From CADEED01 sp039931065 (GTDB taxonomy: Bacteria > Pseudomonadota > Gammaproteobacteria > Steroidobacterales > Steroidobacteraceae): a DNA stretch of 64,000 nt. The notes under the pieces are model-generated. The model was not told the DNA's origin, searched no databases, and saw only the letters and a list, made by a program, of their open reading frames with translations. A program made the translations under genes and the position numbers. The stretch spans positions 1 through 64,000 of the forward strand of contig JBDTSP010000001.1 of assembly GCA_039931065.1 (NCBI GenBank). The letters are read 5' to 3'. This document shows, piece after piece, positions 61,841-64,000 of this stretch (its first letter is position 1; each line of letters opens with the position of its first letter).

Positions 61841-62548
61841 ATGGTTGCAGTCGTTCGAAGCCGCTTTTACTCACACGCTGCGCTCGCATTGGCGGCGCTG
61901 ATCCTGGTCGCGTTCGCGCGGACTTACTACCTGCGTTTCCTGTCCGACCTGCCGCCGCTGTCAATGCTGATGCAGGTGCACGGGTTGTTGTTCACGGCAT
62001 GGGTGGTGCTGTTCGTGACACAGGCGCGCCTGATCGCCGCGCATCGAGTCGACCTGCACATGAAGCTCGGCATGGCCGGCGCCGCGCTCGCCGTAGCGAT
62101 CTTCGCCGTAGGAGTCGTTACGGCCATCGAGACCGCGGCAGTGCCGGGTTTGCGGCCCTCGGGTCGCACCGGCGCGCAGTTCGTGATCATTCCGCTGGTC
62201 AGCATCGTGACGTTCGGCATGTGTGTCGGCGCCGGGATTGCCCTGCGCCGCCGCGCCGGACTGCACAAGCGTTTCATGATGTTAGGTATGGTCGCGGTCC
62301 TCGGTCCGGCAATCGCGCGACTGGTTTTCCTGGTGGATCAGCGCAAACACGTGCTGCTGATTCAGATGCTCGCGATCGCGGTTCTCATCGCCTGGTGTTT
62401 GATCGCCGACTGGCGCAAACACCGCGTCATCCATCCCGTGTACGCGGTTGGCGGATTTGCGCTGGTGCTTTCGTGGCCGTTGCGCATGGCACTGGTAGGC
62501 AGCGATGCGTGGGCGCCCATCGCCCGCTGGCTGGTGTCGCTTACCTGA
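61841..62548 (+). CDS. Membrane protein, second of tandem paralogues
   Basis: 235 residues from ATG 61841. FARTYYLRFLSDLPPLSM, QVHGLLFTAWVVLFVTQARL, RVDLHMKLGMAGAALAV and LHKRFMMLGMVAVLG align with the upstream gene over the whole length. The pair arose by tandem duplication. Histidines in the VHG and DLHM motifs and in HKRFM are conserved in both, a hint of metal or haem binding. A family B repeat follows 5 bases after its stop. Confidence 0.7.
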   Translation: MVAVVRSRFYSHAALALAALILVAFARTYYLRFLSDLPPLSMLMQVHGLLFTAWVVLFVTQARLIAAHRVDLHMKLGMAGAALAVAIFAVGVVTAIETAAVPGLRPSGRTGAQFVIIPLVSIVTFGMCVGAGIALRRRAGLHKRFMMLGMVAVLGPAIARLVFLVDQRKHVLLIQMLAIAVLIAWCLIADWRKHRVIHPVYAVGGFALVLSWPLRMALVGSDAWAPIARWLVSLT

Positions 62549-62553
62549 TGGGG

Positions 62554-62594
62554 AAATGGGGACAGTCCCCATTTCCTAGCAAAAGGGGCCGGAC
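62554..62594. repeat. Family B repeat between convergent genes
   Basis: AAATGGGGACAGTCCCCATT then TCCTAGCAAAAGGGGCCGGA and CCTC, between the stops of the membrane-protein gene (62548) and the S41 gene (62596). The first part folds into the GGGGACAGTCCCC hairpin. It matches 35355-35400 and 47606-47645. Confidence 0.8.
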
Positions 62595-62595
62595 C

Positions 62596-63948
62596 TCATT
62601 TCTTCAGCTTCTCGAGCGCGCGTTCGAGCACGGGGTCTCGCCCCGCGCGCACATCTTCGAGGGTCGGCAAAATCCAGATATCCGGCTCCACACCCGAGCC
62701 CTCGATACGCCGACTATCCAGCCGGACGAAGTCGCGCGTCGGGATCATCATTTTGCCGCCGTCGGGAAGGTCGTACATCTGGCCAGTGACCACCGAGCCG
62801 TTTGTCATCCGTCCGACCAACTTGCCGCGCTTGTGATCCTGCACGGCAGCCGCGGTCAGTTCCGCAGCGCTCGTGGACAATGGCCCAATGAGCAGGACTA
62901 GCGGCCCCTCGTAGTGCCCGCTGCCGATCTTCCAGGAGCGCAGGGGCTCGGTCGAGCCATTGGCGCGCAACGTGCCGAGCGTCACGCCGCCTCCTAACAG
63001 GCGCCCGATCACCCGGCGCATGTAAAAGGTGCGGCCGCCCGTGTTGCGACGCAGATCGATCACCAGCCCGGCCGGCCCCGCCGCATCGATCACGTCGAGG
63101 ATGCGGCTGATATTCGACCATTCGTTGAAGTGATCGAAACGCAGGTACGTGACGCCATTCGCAAACGTGCGCGTTTCGAAATTCGTCCGCGCCGCGAGTA
63201 GTTCGTTGTCGAACTTCAGCTCCGTCTTGTGCGCGGCGACGAATTCATCCAGCTCCTGCTGTGATTCCGTGTTGAGCGGCAGCCCGGTGCGCTCCAAGTC
63301 GCGCGCCTCTGCCGGTGCAAGCGCAATAAAGGTGGCCTTGAAGTGCACTCCGCGCAGGTTCGATACGTATCCCCAATCGCCCACCTTCCACCCCGGCGAA
63401 ATGCCCGCGCGTTCTGCCGGCGAACCGCGCACCACGTCGCCGACCAGATTGAGAGTACGGTGGCCGCGTCGAATCGGCACGATGTCGAATCCTGGGCCCG
63501 AGCTCGAGAGCGCGGCGATTTGCTGAGTACGCGCCAAAATGGCTGGATCGGCCGGGGATTGCGCTTCGCGTGGCGCAGATGTCGCGACAGTTGGTGGCGG
63601 GCGCGCCGGGGATACGAAGTACAGGCGTGAGTCTGGAAAACTCGTTCCAAGATTGCTCAGTACATTGGCGTACAGCCATCCGCCGGACTGCGATTCAGAT
63701 GCCTTCTTGCGCCAGCCGGCTTCGTACGCGCTCCATTCGGGTTTCTCGAAAAGCTCGTAATCGTGGTAGTTCGACTTCAACAGGCGCATCGCCGCATCGA
63801 ATATGACGACGTTCTGCTGGTCCGCGGGCAGCTTTGCCAACCGCTCCATGGCGGCCGTATCGGCCCGGTTTGAGAGACACACGCTTATGCCCGCCGCTGC
63901 CACTGCAGCCGTTAGGCCCCCCAGCAGCCATTTCCGAGTTTTCCTCAT
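62596..63948 (-). CDS. Secreted S41-family peptidase with PDZ domain
   Basis: 450 residues from ATG 63948 (GAGAAG upstream), with an N-terminal signal or anchor (WLLGGLTAAVAAAGISVCL). A PDZ-like segment (LNLVGDVVRGSPAERAGISP) precedes the peptidase core: GVTYLRFDHFNEWSNI, AGLVIDLRRNTGGRTF, and VLLIGPLSTSAAELTAAAVQ with catalytic Ser360; KLVGRMTNGSVVTGQ follows. This is the tail-specific/CtpA-like arrangement, apart from the missing C-terminal Lys context that I cannot place. It is the last gene in the window on this strand. Confidence 0.85.
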   Translation of the reverse strand: MRKTRKWLLGGLTAAVAAAGISVCLSNRADTAAMERLAKLPADQQNVVIFDAAMRLLKSNYHDYELFEKPEWSAYEAGWRKKASESQSGGWLYANVLSNLGTSFPDSRLYFVSPARPPPTVATSAPREAQSPADPAILARTQQIAALSSSGPGFDIVPIRRGHRTLNLVGDVVRGSPAERAGISPGWKVGDWGYVSNLRGVHFKATFIALAPAEARDLERTGLPLNTESQQELDEFVAAHKTELKFDNELLAARTNFETRTFANGVTYLRFDHFNEWSNISRILDVIDAAGPAGLVIDLRRNTGGRTFYMRRVIGRLLGGGVTLGTLRANGSTEPLRSWKIGSGHYEGPLVLLIGPLSTSAAELTAAAVQDHKRGKLVGRMTNGSVVTGQMYDLPDGGKMMIPTRDFVRLDSRRIEGSGVEPDIWILPTLEDVRAGRDPVLERALEKLKK

Positions 63949-64000
63949 GCTTCTCCTTTGACTTCCCGTGTCCGAACCCTAAAATCCCGCCCATCCAGCC

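Noticed and set aside
1..64000. tRNA, rRNA, CRISPR array, IS element or prophage
   Set aside because: No cloverleaf, rRNA motif, regular repeat-spacer array, transposase or integrase was seen on reading both strands; small RNAs cannot be excluded.

Overview
The window is GC-rich, densely coded bacterial chromosome. The gene families (two TonB-dependent receptors, ToxR/CadC-like TPR regulators, secreted S9 and S41 peptidases, a GH97 glycosidase, a double-length UvrA) point to a free-living polymer- and peptide-degrading Gammaproteobacterium. Something near Steroidobacteraceae, Nevskiales or Xanthomonadales is my best guess; this rests on gene content and not on a marker gene. I see no rRNA, tRNA, CRISPR array, integrase or transposase, and no gene-free stretch longer than about 300 bases.

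Layout. 1-2117: two tandem membrane-anchored VWA proteins (the first cut by the window edge), then a lipoprotein and a convergent operon (6179-2876) of DUF1475, DUF2062, a CFA-type methyltransferase and a secreted TPR/TonB-C-like protein. 6314-7378: FMN reductase and a LuxR-type HTH protein. 9514-7439: operon of three secreted proteins, one with calcium-loop motifs. 9671-15780: Rossmann protein, GGDEF-EAL protein, NlpC/P60 lipoprotein and a two-SPOR protein. 15784-23711: an N-acetylgalactosamine-type utilisation locus (divergent AgaR-like repressor, TonB receptor, DMT permease, AgaZ, AgaS, BadF-type sugar kinase), with translationally coupled genes and CGAAAG direct repeats as candidate operators. 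23721-29652: zinc-ribbon protein and a 1856-residue tandem UvrA with a 101-bp perfect-arm palindrome inside the coding sequence, at the junction of its two modules. 29839-36373: MHS transporter, TIR-transmembrane protein, Cu/Zn SOD, second TonB receptor, CPBP protease. 37019-38334: a more AT-rich patch with a pentapeptide-like protein, a small ORF and an Imm11/DUF1629-like immunity protein. 43028-38368: a very large secreted dehydrogenase/HEAT/cytochrome c protein coupled to a Tat-exported sarcosine-oxidase-like flavoprotein. 43144-46697: RNase T2, two small proteins and a ToxR-like TPR regulator. 46841-51050: an unknown protein, a GH97 enzyme and an S41 peptidase. 51137-54268: ArsR/SRPBCC pair under a clear promoter-operator, DUF167, GST-like protein and alpha/beta hydrolase. 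54422-57280: unknown genes, a lactonase-like propeller and a ParDE-type toxin-antitoxin pair. 57426-63948: S9 peptidase, second ToxR-like TPR regulator, two paralogous membrane proteins and a second S41 peptidase.

Two families of small palindromic repeats run through the window. Family A (core GGAAAGT, with long perfect arms) lies inside uvrA and just upstream of it. Family B (GGGGACAGTCCCC followed by CCTAGCAAAAGGGG) sits at or next to stop codons of several genes, and a diverged relative seems to be translated into the N-terminus of the NlpC/P60 protein. These repeats and the uvrA junction are the most unusual structural signals. The TIR-transmembrane protein, the orphan immunity patch, the three-gene secreted operon and the twin VWA proteins are the best candidates for undescribed functional systems.
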